Shown here piece after piece: positions 27,097 through 34,801 of a DNA stretch of 34,801 nt. The number at the start of each line of letters is the position of its first letter. Within the stretch, counting starts at the first letter, position 1. Made by a program: the position numbers and the translations under genes. Location: positions 1-34,801 of IMG/VR virus record IMGVR_UViG_3300046836_000748. One strand, written 5' to 3'. The notes under the pieces are model-generated. The model saw only the letters and a program-made list of their open reading frames with translations, had not been told where the DNA came from and made no database searches. Source of the stretch: a virus.

Positions 27097-27235
27097 GAAG
27101 TGGACGCCGGCGGCCGACACCGCGGCTGACCGCAAGGCGGGCATCAAGGAAGGCTCGAAGCGTGACAACGCGCTGGACAAAAAGCGCGGCGTACCCATCG
27201 TCGTGGTCGCGGTGAAACCGAAAGGCAAGAAGTAA
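27086..27235 (+). CDS. Tiny basic protein (49 aa)
   Basis: ATG 27086 lies 11 bases inside the previous gene and the frame ends at TAA 27235, right before the next ATG. Sequence features: P-P-K-K-W-T-P, G-I-K-E-G-S-K-R-D-N-A and K-P-K-G-K-K at the end. It is very Lys/Arg-rich and could bind DNA or act inside the capsid. Confidence 0.52.
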   Translation: MPPKKWTPAADTAADRKAGIKEGSKRDNALDKKRGVPIVVVAVKPKGKK

Positions 27236-27394
27236 ATGGCGGCTCCGAAGATTCCGAAAATGGCCAAAGTGAAGATGCCGCCGATGCCCAGGGGGCCGAA
27301 GGCGCCAGCGATGGGGATGGGTGCAACGCCCAACCTTGGCGCTCGAGCCATGCGCACCCCCAAGGGTTTTTCACGGGGGAACATCAAGCCATGA
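27236..27394 (+). CDS. Tiny Met/Pro/Lys-rich basic protein (52 aa)
   Basis: Starts at ATG 27236 directly after the previous TAA and ends overlapping the next ATG. It reads M-A-A-P-K-I-P-K-M-A-K-V-K-M-P-P-M-P, then G-A-T-P-N-L-G and G-F-S-R-G-N-I-K-P. Basic and low in complexity, like other small head-associated proteins of phages. Function unknown. Confidence 0.5.
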   Translation: MAAPKIPKMAKVKMPPMPRGPKAPAMGMGATPNLGARAMRTPKGFSRGNIKP

Positions 27395-27609
27395 CCAGAG
27401 CCAAGGCCGAGAGCGACAGCAAGAATGGTCAGGGCCCGGCCGCGTACCCCGACCTCGACAGGATGGCGCGCCTCAATGCGCAGTTGCTGCCGCCACAGCC
27501 GGGCGTGCTCGAGTGCGACCGGCACAGCTATCCGTGCCCGCCGCAGCGTCTGCACAAGGGCTCTACGCCGACCGGTGGTAACGGCGGCGGCCACCTGCAC
27601 TCGAACTGA
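27391..27609 (+). CDS. Small Cys/His-containing protein (72 aa)
   Basis: ATGA overlap start. It contains Y-P-D-L-D-R-M-A-R-L-N-A-Q and then L-E-C-D-R-H-S-Y-P-C-P-P-Q-R-L-H with a final G-G-G-H-L-H. The Cys/His spacing could hold a metal. Its end shares a base with the next ATG. Unknown function. Confidence 0.55.
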   Translation: MTRAKAESDSKNGQGPAAYPDLDRMARLNAQLLPPQPGVLECDRHSYPCPPQRLHKGSTPTGGNGGGHLHSN

Positions 27610-27743
27610 TGCCACTCAAGAAGAGCGCGAGTAAAGCCGCGGTCAGCCAGAACATCAAGACCGAGATGGCTGCCGGCAAACCTCAGAAACAAGCCGTGGC
27701 GATCGCGCTAAACACGCAACGCAAGGCTAAAGCGAAGAAGTAA
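27609..27743 (+). CDS. Tiny basic protein of the K-Q-A-V-A-I-A-L type (44 aa)
   Basis: ATG 27609 to TAA 27743. The protein begins M-P-L-K-K-S-A-S-K-A-A-V-S-Q-N-I-K-T-E-M and has G-K-P-Q-K-Q-A-V-A-I-A-L-N-T-Q-R then a Lys-rich end. This N-I-x(5)-G-x-P-x-K-Q-A-V-A-I-A-L pattern recurs in many phages (DUF6496-like, from memory) near head genes; function unproven. Confidence 0.65.
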   Translation: MPLKKSASKAAVSQNIKTEMAAGKPQKQAVAIALNTQRKAKAKK

Positions 27744-28316
27744 ATGGCCGGCAGCGCCTCGAGCCAGGACGTTTTGCAGCAAACCGTCAATGGGTTCGCG
27801 CAGCGCGTCAGCGAGTACGCCGACGGCATAGCCGGGCGCCTGGGCCAGCCGCTCAGCGGCACGCAGTTGAGCAAGGATGATGCCGTGCAGCGCTGGAATT
27901 TCTCGCCGCTCGGCTCGACACAAGCCGCCGATGCCGCCTACCACCAGAAGGTCGCCCAGGGTATGCCGCCGGGTCAGGCCCTCGACCAGGTGTACCCCAT
28001 GCGCAGCATGCTGTACCGCGGCGCCGACACCCAGGACGCGATCAGCAACGCCCGTCAGATCGCTGGCTGGGCAGCCGATGCGACGGGTCAACCAGCGCCC
28101 CAGGAGCCGACGAGCTCGACGTTGCCGCTGTTGATGGCGCAGCAGCCGCCAGTACAGGGCGCGCCTCCGCCCATGCCGCTCCCAGGTCCTGGTGGACTGC
28201 CCCAACCCTCTCCGGGGCCGATGCCAGGGCCTGGGATGGCGATGCCCGCGATGCAGCCACCACCGATGGCTGGCCCCGCGCCAATGCCGATGCCGCAACC
28301 CGCTGGAGTGAGCTGA
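27744..28316 (+). CDS. Pro/Met-rich structural-region protein (190 aa)
   Basis: The ATG follows the previous TAA directly. Residues 1-120 form a helical domain (V-N-G-F-A-Q-R-V-S-E-Y-A-D-G-I-A and A-Y-H-Q-K-V-A-Q-G-M). Residues 125-190 are almost only Pro, Met, Gly and Ala (P-M-P-L-P-G-P-G-G), likely an extended linker. Not recognised; probably virion-associated. Confidence 0.55.
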   Translation: MAGSASSQDVLQQTVNGFAQRVSEYADGIAGRLGQPLSGTQLSKDDAVQRWNFSPLGSTQAADAAYHQKVAQGMPPGQALDQVYPMRSMLYRGADTQDAISNARQIAGWAADATGQPAPQEPTSSTLPLLMAQQPPVQGAPPPMPLPGPGGLPQPSPGPMPGPGMAMPAMQPPPMAGPAPMPMPQPAGVS

Positions 28317-28317
28317 C

Positions 28318-30162
28318 GTGCCCATAACCGCGCGACCCGATCCCAACAATCCCGGCAAGTTCATCTGGGTCGATTCCGCGACCGGCCAGCCCGCGACACA
28401 GCCTGGCGGCGCCAACACGCCGTATGTGGCGCCCAGCGACCAGCCCGGTGGGGTGAACATCGCGCCCGCCGGCAGCGGCGCCGCGCCACCTGCTGCCGCG
28501 CCGGCTGCACCAGCGGCAACTGGACCGGCCGCGGGACCGGCTGCGCCAGGGTCGCCGAGCATGGGTGGCTACACCGTCTCGCAGGTCATCGGCGAGTCCG
28601 ATGCCGAGCTGCTGAAAGCCAACACCGACGTCGCCAAGCTGTGGGATCAGATCAACGCCCAGAAAGTCCTCGTCGATCAGGCACAGAACGATCCCGCCAC
28701 CATCGCCAACCCGGCGAAACTGACCGCCGCCACCAGCACCCTGAACGCGCTGTACTCAACTCTCAGCCAGGGCTTGCAGCGCGTCGAGACGGCTAACGCG
28801 TCGCGCAGCAAGACGCTCAACGACGCGATCCACGACGGCACCGTCGATCCAGGCCAGGTCCAGGTCGCGCAGTCCACCGCGGCGAAAGCTGACGCTGACG
28901 CTGGGCTGGCAAGGACGCAGGCCAAAGTCCTCGACGAGGGCTCAGACGGTCAGAAGGCGCTGGTCGCGGCCCAGGCAACGTCGGCCAGTGCCCAGGCGGC
29001 ATCCGCGCTGGCTACCGCCGCCGCGACCACGGCCAAGACGCCGGCGGAGATTGCCCAACTCAACGCTCAGGCCAAGGCCCTGAACGCACAGGCCGACCAG
29101 ACCAACGCGTTGCTGCCCGGTCTGATCGACAAGCAGACGGCCGAGACCGGTCTGACCACCGCGCAAACCAGCCTGACGGGTTCGCAGTCCCAGCTCGCCC
29201 AGGCTCAGGCCACACAGGCGACGGCCAACGCGGGGCTGACAGACGCCCAGACGGCCCAGACGAAGGCACAGACCTCGACGCTGCTGCCGGCTCAGGTGGG
29301 GCTCGCGGGCGCCCAGGCGGGGCTGGCTGGGGCGCAGACGGCCCAGGCGCAGGCGGGCATTGAGAAGGACAAACTGGGCCCGCTGTACGGCCTGCAGGAC
29401 CAGATCAAGGCGATCCAGACGATCCAGCAGCAGGTGTTCGGCCCAGGTGGCTCGGGCGATCCCAACGAAGCGAATGATCTTCTAAAACAGTTCACGACGG
29501 CGACGCTGTCGGGCACCACGCCGTACGCGGCCAACGTTGCCGCGGCCAACGCCGGGCTGACCGCGTTCGGCACCCAGGCGTCATTGACCAATGCAGCCCA
29601 GGCAGCCGCGGCCTCGAGGGCGAACCAGTACACCGGAACCGCCGGCAGTGTGCTCGGCTCGCTGCTGGGGGTGATGAAGGACGCGCCGGCAGGCTCACAG
29701 GCTCTCGGGCCCGCGTTCGCCGATGCGATGGGCCAGATCGCGCAGGGCACCCAGGCGCCCCAGTTCGCCGCGCCGCAGATGCCTCAGGCGCCCGCGTTAC
29801 CGGCGCTGCTTCAGAAATTGGCGCCACCTGCCGCACCTACCGGCCCAGCACCCGCGCCACCCATGCTGAGACCACCCGCCCCGGCGGCCGCGCCGCCGAG
29901 CGCACCGACGACGAGCGCGCCGGTGACGATCAATATTGGCGGCCAGGGACAGACGCAGTCGCCGCCTCAGCAATTCCCCGGTCTGGCCCAGGGCTCGAGC
30001 GCTCAGGGCACGGCGCTCTCGGCTGGCCCAGGCTTGCCGATGCCGAGCGTGCTTCAGAACTACGCACCGCCGACGACCGATTATGTCCACCAGTTGTGGG
30101 GCAACGAACTGGGCTCGGGCGCGGTGCGTTCGCCCTATGCCGCGATGGGGCAGGGGGCCTGA
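28318..30162 (+). CDS. Ala/Gln-rich coiled-coil structural protein (614 aa)
   Basis: Starts at GTG 28318, one base after the previous stop. The N-terminal 80 residues are low in complexity. From about 85 to 380 the protein is a long Ala/Gln/Thr helix with near-heptad repeats (A-G-L-A-G-A-Q-A-G-L-A-G-A-Q-T, Q-T-S-L-T-G-S-Q), which suggests a rod-like coiled coil. A second helical part follows, and a Pro-rich tail (about 480-545). Rod-shaped Ala/Gln-rich proteins occur as scaffolds, tape-measure-like proteins or internal virion proteins; the position after the portal favours a scaffold or ejection protein. Not recognised by family. Confidence 0.55.
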   Translation: MPITARPDPNNPGKFIWVDSATGQPATQPGGANTPYVAPSDQPGGVNIAPAGSGAAPPAAAPAAPAATGPAAGPAAPGSPSMGGYTVSQVIGESDAELLKANTDVAKLWDQINAQKVLVDQAQNDPATIANPAKLTAATSTLNALYSTLSQGLQRVETANASRSKTLNDAIHDGTVDPGQVQVAQSTAAKADADAGLARTQAKVLDEGSDGQKALVAAQATSASAQAASALATAAATTAKTPAEIAQLNAQAKALNAQADQTNALLPGLIDKQTAETGLTTAQTSLTGSQSQLAQAQATQATANAGLTDAQTAQTKAQTSTLLPAQVGLAGAQAGLAGAQTAQAQAGIEKDKLGPLYGLQDQIKAIQTIQQQVFGPGGSGDPNEANDLLKQFTTATLSGTTPYAANVAAANAGLTAFGTQASLTNAAQAAAASRANQYTGTAGSVLGSLLGVMKDAPAGSQALGPAFADAMGQIAQGTQAPQFAAPQMPQAPALPALLQKLAPPAAPTGPAPAPPMLRPPAPAAAPPSAPTTSAPVTINIGGQGQTQSPPQQFPGLAQGSSAQGTALSAGPGLPMPSVLQNYAPPTTDYVHQLWGNELGSGAVRSPYAAMGQGA

Positions 30163-30165
30163 GTC

Positions 30166-31803
30166 ATGCCAACGTATGCGCTGCCGGATCCGTCAGGAAG
30201 CGGGACGATCTATGCCAGCGGCAACTCGCTGCAGGAAGCCGAGCAGACCGCGGCCAGCGCGCGCGGCATGGCGTCGTGGACGGGCGGCAGTTTCGGTGGC
30301 GACAGCAGCTCCAGCGGCGGCACGGCGCCGAATCCTGGCCCCACCACGATCAATCCTCAGGGCCTGGTCAATCCCAACCTGGGCGGACTGAACGCGCTGG
30401 GTGCGCAGGTTTCGGGTGTTACCCAGCAGCAGCTCGCCCAGCAGAAAGCCGAGTTTGACGCGCAACTGCAATTTGCCCAGCAGCAGATGCAGCAACTGGG
30501 CATTCCTCAGTTGCAGATCAACCAGCAGCTCGCCCAGTTGCAGCAACAGCAGTTCCAGAGTCAGCTCGCCCTCGCCCAGCAGGCCCAGCAGTACAGCCAG
30601 GCCGCGACGACTGCAGGACTGACGGGCTACTTCAACCCGCCATCGAGCGTGCCCAGCGTCGCCCAGTGGACGAACCCAACCGGTGGCGGCGCGGCGGGTG
30701 GTACTGGCACCACGACCGGCGGCGGCGGTGCGGCGGCGAATCCCCAGGACCAGTACGTCCAGGCCAGGACGCAGCAGTTGATGAGCGTGGCCGGCATGGG
30801 CCAGGCCCAGGCGCAGCAGACCGCCCAGTCTGAGTGGGGCCAGGGTTTCGCACAGTCCGGCAACGTGGCCTACGGGATGCCCACGGGCTTCTCGATGGGC
30901 ACCCCGCCGGCCGCCGGCGCGGCCGGCGGTGGTGCCACTGGGAATCCCCAGGACCAGTACATGCAGGCGCGCATACAGCAACTCATGAGTGTCGCGGGCA
31001 TGCCCCAGGGCCAGGCCCAGCAAACGGCGCAATCGGAGTGGAGCCAGGGGTTTGCGCAGAGTGGCAACGTCGCGTACGGTCTGCCGACTGGCTACAGTCC
31101 TGCCGGCGCGGCAGCCGCACCGGGCGCCTCAGCCGGCGCCCAGACGCCGGCTGGTGGTGGTGGGGCTGGGCAGCAGACTCTGGCGGGTGCGCTCCAGCAG
31201 GCGCAACTCAGCGGCCAGTACCAAGGCGCACCGACCGAGGCCGCCAGCGAGTTTGCCCGTCAGCTCGCCCAGGCCCAGCAGCAGTTCGCCGCGCAGCAGG
31301 CCCAGCAACAGGCCCAGTTCGAGCAGTCGTTCGGCTTACAGCAGGGCCAACTCGGCCAGCAGTACCTGAGCACGGCCGCTCAGCTCCAGGGTCCGCAGAA
31401 CACGTTCCAACTCTCGAATTATCTCCGCGGCGCCCAGGGCAATCAGGCGGTGCCGACGTATCTGCAGTCGCTGGCCAACAACATCGGCATGCCCGCCTTC
31501 CAGGGCACGGGCAGCACGCCGCCGAACACCCAGACGGCCGCGGGTCTCGCGGGTCAGTTGGGCGGCACGACCTCGGCGACGCCGGGCTGGGACTACAACC
31601 AGACGCTGGGCGCGATCCAGGGCATCATGGGCCAGGGCGCTCAGAGCCTCGGGCCTGGTGCACTCGAGCGGCTGAGTCCCGACGAGCTCCAGGCGCTGGG
31701 ATCGGGCATCGGCGCCGCGGGCGGCTCGCTGCCGTCGTTCCTGCAGCAGTACCAGCAGAGTCGCATCGGCCAGCAGGCCCCGACCCAGACCGCCCTGGCG
31801 TAG
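30166..31803 (+). CDS. Gln-rich structural protein with a 68-residue tandem duplication
   Basis: A 545-residue protein. Residues 85-145 are Gln-rich helix (F-A-Q-Q-Q-M-Q-Q-L-G-I-P-Q-L-Q). Two near-identical blocks starting N-P-Q-D-Q-Y-V/M-Q-A-R lie at about 192-242 and 260-310, separated by Gly/Ala-rich linkers. A third Gln-rich helix spans about 355-410, then a more ordered C-terminus. This Q/A-rich make-up is typical of internal or ejection proteins of short-tailed phages. No enzymatic motif is seen. It is followed 3 bases later by the giant transglycosylase gene. Confidence 0.55.
   Translation: MPTYALPDPSGSGTIYASGNSLQEAEQTAASARGMASWTGGSFGGDSSSSGGTAPNPGPTTINPQGLVNPNLGGLNALGAQVSGVTQQQLAQQKAEFDAQLQFAQQQMQQLGIPQLQINQQLAQLQQQQFQSQLALAQQAQQYSQAATTAGLTGYFNPPSSVPSVAQWTNPTGGGAAGGTGTTTGGGGAAANPQDQYVQARTQQLMSVAGMGQAQAQQTAQSEWGQGFAQSGNVAYGMPTGFSMGTPPAAGAAGGGATGNPQDQYMQARIQQLMSVAGMPQGQAQQTAQSEWSQGFAQSGNVAYGLPTGYSPAGAAAAPGASAGAQTPAGGGGAGQQTLAGALQQAQLSGQYQGAPTEAASEFARQLAQAQQQFAAQQAQQQAQFEQSFGLQQGQLGQQYLSTAAQLQGPQNTFQLSNYLRGAQGNQAVPTYLQSLANNIGMPAFQGTGSTPPNTQTAAGLAGQLGGTTSATPGWDYNQTLGAIQGIMGQGAQSLGPGALERLSPDELQALGSGIGAAGGSLPSFLQQYQQSRIGQQAPTQTALA
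30739..31095 (+). repeat. Tandem duplication, period 204 bases
   Basis: Copies start at 30739 and 30943 (68 codons apart) and each covers about 51 similar codons, from N-P-Q-D-Q-Y to P-T-G-F/Y. Substitutions are scattered and codons differ at third positions, so the duplication is not very recent. Each unit contains a Q-Q-L-M-S-V-A-G-M and S-G-N-V-A-Y-G stretch. Confidence 0.85.
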
Positions 31804-31806
31804 CGT

Positions 31807-34801
31807 ATGCCGAGCGGTATCTGGCTCGACGACGCGACGTACCTGCAAACGGCAGGGCAGTTGTGGGCGCAGCAGCAGACACAGAACGTCCACGCCGGGG
31901 TGAACTGGGCCCAGCAGGCGATGCAGGACACGGTCGGCCGCTTGCAGCAGATGGTGCCCCAGATACCGACCACGCCCACGCCAGCGCCTGCTGCGCCACC
32001 CCCGGTCGCCCCGCCGCCTGTCGAAGCGCCGCCGCCAATGCCCATGCCCACGCCGCCGCCCGTGCCGATCGGTGGCCCGACGCCCGCGGCCGGCGCATTG
32101 CCGGCACCTAGCGACCTGACCGGCGCGGGGATCACGCCTCCACCATCGGCGCCCACGCCGACGCCGGCCCCAATGCCTGTGCCCGCGCCCGCGCCGTCGA
32201 CCCCGGATGTAGGCCAGACCTGGGCGCAGCAGCAAATCCAGAACCTGCTCAATCCGTCCAGCGCTGGCCAGCAGACGTCGTCGCCGAGTCCACCTGCCGC
32301 AGCGCCCATCCCCGGCTTGCCATCGGCTCAGCCCTCGCCTGACGCGATCTCAGGCCCAGCGCCTGCGCCGGCCCCAGGACCCCAGCCGGCGGCACCCGGC
32401 GACCTGATCGATCAGACGCGCCAGGCCGCGGTCAGCGCGGGCATCGATCCCGAGATTTTCACGCGACAGATCAAGCAAGAGTCGAACTTCAACCCCAACG
32501 CGGGCTCGCCTGCCGGCGCGCAGGGCATTGCCCAGTTCATGCCCGAGACGGCGCGCGGACTGGGCATCGACCCCACGAATCCGCAGCAGGCCCTGCCGGC
32601 GGCCGCGAATCTCATGAAGTCGTACCTGGACAAATATGGGGGCGACTGGAGCAAGGCGCTCTCCGCGTATAACGCCGGCCCTGGCAACGTCGACAAGTAC
32701 GGCGGCATCCCCCCGTTCGAAGAGACGCAGACCTACGTCAAGAATATTCTGGGTGGAGCAGGTCAGGCGATCGGGAACGCCGCGCAGACCGGGCTGAGCG
32801 CGGTCAACACCGCGGTGCAGGGCGTGCAGTCCGCGGTCGCGCGCACCTCGCAGTTTGCTCTGGGCTTGAGCTCGGGCGATGCCATGGCGTTCTGCGGGCC
32901 GACCGCGGCGCTGGCCTTCGCCCAGAGCTTTGGACGCAATCCCACGGTCGCCGAGGCCAAGCAGCTCGCCCAGAAGGTCGGCTGGAATCCCGACCAGGGC
33001 ATGGCCGGGCCGCAGTCCGAAGTCCAACTCCTGAAGACGATGGGCGTGGACGCGCACATGACCGCGGGCGTCGACTGGGCACAGGTCGGCCGCGACGCGT
33101 CCGGCGGCAACCCAGTCATTCTGGATACGCCGGGGCATTACTACTACGTCGACGGCTACAACCAGCAGACCGGCCAGTTACACGTCGGCACGTCGGGCAC
33201 CGATCTGAAGGGTGGCAGCGAGTGGATGACGCCCGATCAGATCAATGGCATGTCGCAGTCGCACGGCGCGGTGCGCGCGGCCATCTTCGCCGACCACCCG
33301 CTGGCTCAGTCTGACGGTCTGGCGCAGTCCACCTCACGGCTGACGATGGGCACGATGCAGCCAGGCAATCAGCCCGATCTCGGGTCGTCCATCGGCAATG
33401 CGGTCGGCAATGCGCCGCTGCCGTTCCTGGGCGGTCAGAGCATCTCAGACATCGGCAATCTGCTCGGCCAGAACAGCCAGCAACTGCAGCAGGGCCGCGA
33501 CCTGGTCGGCGGCATCCTGTCGCCTGTTTCGTCCACCTCGGGCACTATTCAGACGAAGGCCAACAGCATTCTGCAGGCAGTGCAGGACGTCGGCTCGCAG
33601 GCATCCCAGGCTGGTCAGGACCTGCTCACCCAGGGCCAGAACGCGCTCCAGGGTGCGCAGAGCGACATCTCGCAGGCGCCGACCACCATCCAGGGCATCC
33701 TGCAGCAGAACGCGCTGACGAGCCAGGGCATCCCGAATATCGGGGGTCAGGCGCTCGAGGGCGCGGGCAACCTGATGTCGGGTATCGGGGGAGCGGTCAA
33801 CGCGGCAGCCACGGACCCGAACGCTGGACCCATCGGTCTCACCCGGAACCTGCTCCAGGCCGGCGCGCAAGGCCTGGCGTCCAACGTGGAGAGTGATCCA
33901 ACTCTCTTTGGCGCGGGTGTGCGGGGAGCCATCTCGGCCTACCAGTCACCACTCCGCCAGCAATTGCTTCCGAACATCACGGACCCCGAGCACCCGGTCA
34001 ATGTGATGCGCGATCTTCAGCAGAAGTACGGCACGTCCATGCCTGATGATCGCATGACACCCGAGGACAAAGATCGAGCAGATAACCTGATGATGGCGAT
34101 CGGCGGCGCAGTCACTCCGGCCGACTGGGTTCAGGGCGCGTACAAGGGTGGCGTTATCGGCGGTCTGAACACGATGGCTGACGTGGCCTCGAACGCCACG
34201 CTCAGCCCCATCCTGAGCGCCGGCGCGGGGTACGTGCGGGATCTCATCTCCCTCTCACCTGGGCGTATGGCTGGCCGCACGCTGGGGGCCATGTCCGGCA
34301 TCGCCGACTGGGGCAACAATTTCCTGGCTGGCCTGAGCGATTCGCTGTCACGCCCCACGTCGCTGTCGGCACGGGCGGGCGGCGGCGCGCCGAGAATCAT
34401 GGCCAATCTGATCGAGGGGATGGGTGCGCTGCACGGCGCGTTCCAGAACGCGACCTCGGAATTGATCCAGGCGATGGAGCGGGGCGCCGCGGCGGGTGAT
34501 GCCGCCGGCAACACCATCTTCAGTCCGGCCTGGAAGGGCAATTTCAGCACCGAGCTCGGGCGGCTACCGGCGGACGTCGTCGCGCGGGCGCAGGCGGTGG
34601 GTGATCGGACGGCGGCCCGTGGCGATCTCGGCACACTGGCCAGTGCGTTCGGCAACTTCGTGAATCGTGCCGGGCCGATCGGCGACGCGTTGTTTCCCGT
34701 GTATCGCATGGGCATGGCGCTCGGCAGCCGCATGGTCGAGGCGTCACCGCTGGGCCTGGTCGGCACGGGCTTCGACGTCGCGCGAGGCCTGGCTGGAAAA
34801 G
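31807..34801 (+). CDS. Giant virion protein with lytic transglycosylase and C39-like domains (partial)
   Basis: Open from ATG 31807 to the window edge (998 full codons), with the end outside. Residues 1-195 start with a helix and a Pro-rich stretch (T-P-T-P-A-P-A). An SLT lytic transglycosylase follows: I-K-Q-E-S-N-F (catalytic Glu225), G-A-Q-G-I-A-Q-F-M-P and S-A-Y-N-A-G-P-G-N-V. Next is a C39-like region: F-C-G-P-T-A-A-L (Cys363), G-H-Y-Y-Y-V-D-G-Y (His444, Asp449). The rest is helical, Gln/Gly-rich, with Ala-rich membrane-like stretches. It would be a particle-borne enzyme that opens the cell wall during DNA entry. If the molecule is circular, the frame continues to a stop at base 35. Confidence 0.8.
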   Translation, partial: MPSGIWLDDATYLQTAGQLWAQQQTQNVHAGVNWAQQAMQDTVGRLQQMVPQIPTTPTPAPAAPPPVAPPPVEAPPPMPMPTPPPVPIGGPTPAAGALPAPSDLTGAGITPPPSAPTPTPAPMPVPAPAPSTPDVGQTWAQQQIQNLLNPSSAGQQTSSPSPPAAAPIPGLPSAQPSPDAISGPAPAPAPGPQPAAPGDLIDQTRQAAVSAGIDPEIFTRQIKQESNFNPNAGSPAGAQGIAQFMPETARGLGIDPTNPQQALPAAANLMKSYLDKYGGDWSKALSAYNAGPGNVDKYGGIPPFEETQTYVKNILGGAGQAIGNAAQTGLSAVNTAVQGVQSAVARTSQFALGLSSGDAMAFCGPTAALAFAQSFGRNPTVAEAKQLAQKVGWNPDQGMAGPQSEVQLLKTMGVDAHMTAGVDWAQVGRDASGGNPVILDTPGHYYYVDGYNQQTGQLHVGTSGTDLKGGSEWMTPDQINGMSQSHGAVRAAIFADHPLAQSDGLAQSTSRLTMGTMQPGNQPDLGSSIGNAVGNAPLPFLGGQSISDIGNLLGQNSQQLQQGRDLVGGILSPVSSTSGTIQTKANSILQAVQDVGSQASQAGQDLLTQGQNALQGAQSDISQAPTTIQGILQQNALTSQGIPNIGGQALEGAGNLMSGIGGAVNAAATDPNAGPIGLTRNLLQAGAQGLASNVESDPTLFGAGVRGAISAYQSPLRQQLLPNITDPEHPVNVMRDLQQKYGTSMPDDRMTPEDKDRADNLMMAIGGAVTPADWVQGAYKGGVIGGLNTMADVASNATLSPILSAGAGYVRDLISLSPGRMAGRTLGAMSGIADWGNNFLAGLSDSLSRPTSLSARAGGGAPRIMANLIEGMGALHGAFQNATSELIQAMERGAAAGDAAGNTIFSPAWKGNFSTELGRLPADVVARAQAVGDRTAARGDLGTLASAFGNFVNRAGPIGDALFPVYRMGMALGSRMVEASPLGLVGTGFDVARGLAGK

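Noticed and set aside
28900-29350. Possible CRISPR-like repeats in the Ala/Gln-rich gene
   Set aside because: The repeated bases are codon-level repeats (A-Q-T, G-L-A-G-A-Q) without equal-length spacers or a conserved repeat.

Overview
The window is a GC-rich (roughly two thirds G+C by eye) genome of a tailed temperate bacteriophage. No host chromosomal gene, rRNA, tRNA or CRISPR array is visible. The host cannot be named from the sequence; the GC content, frequent GTG/TTG starts and an Rpf/lysozyme-like secreted domain fit a high-GC, probably Gram-positive-like or Chloroflexota/Actinomycetota host (inference).

Layout. (a) 1-8.4 kb, + strand: major capsid protein, a C2H2-finger protein, several small beta-rich virion proteins, a LamG-domain adhesin, a 402-aa tail/neck-type protein and a large propeller-like tail protein. 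(b) 8.4-11.3 kb: an HNH endonuclease on the opposite strand, a tail fibre, small proteins, a C39-like putative endolysin and a holin-like membrane protein. (c) 11.5-12.9 kb, - strand: five tightly packed small genes, several with Cys/His metal-binding patterns. (d) 13.1-15.0 kb: tyrosine integrase beside a large inverted repeat (attP candidate), an HTH repressor and a divergent Cro-like HTH gene around a palindromic operator, which is a lysogeny switch. (e) 15.1-18.2 kb: early operon with many ATGA overlaps, including a RusA resolvase, a secreted lysozyme-like protein and a DNA methyltransferase. (f) 18.2-21.1 kb: a ribbon-helix-helix repressor facing a RecT-like annealing protein, a DnaG-tail fragment and a DUF3987-like helicase, followed by an iteron-like repeat field that may be the replication origin. 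(g) 21.1-22.8 kb: small proteins and a cytosine-5 methyltransferase whose recognition region is packed with perfect DNA palindromes. (h) 22.8-34.8 kb: packaging and virion assembly: DUF5681 small-terminase candidate, large terminase, portal, a run of tiny basic proteins, Ala/Gln-rich structural proteins and a giant protein with lytic transglycosylase plus C39-like domains that runs off the right edge.

How it fits together. The integrase has phage genes on both sides, and the head module is split between the two ends of the window (portal at the right, capsid at the left). This is the arrangement of a free, circularly permuted phage genome opened at an arbitrary point, not of an integrated prophage. 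Joining base 34801 to base 1 keeps the giant right-hand gene open and ends it at base 35, just before the capsid gene. The strongest novelty candidates are the palindrome cluster inside the methyltransferase gene, the metal-finger mini-gene cluster at 11.5-12.9 kb, the GCGAAT/ATTCGC repeat field and the 16-bp-arm inverted repeat after the terminase.
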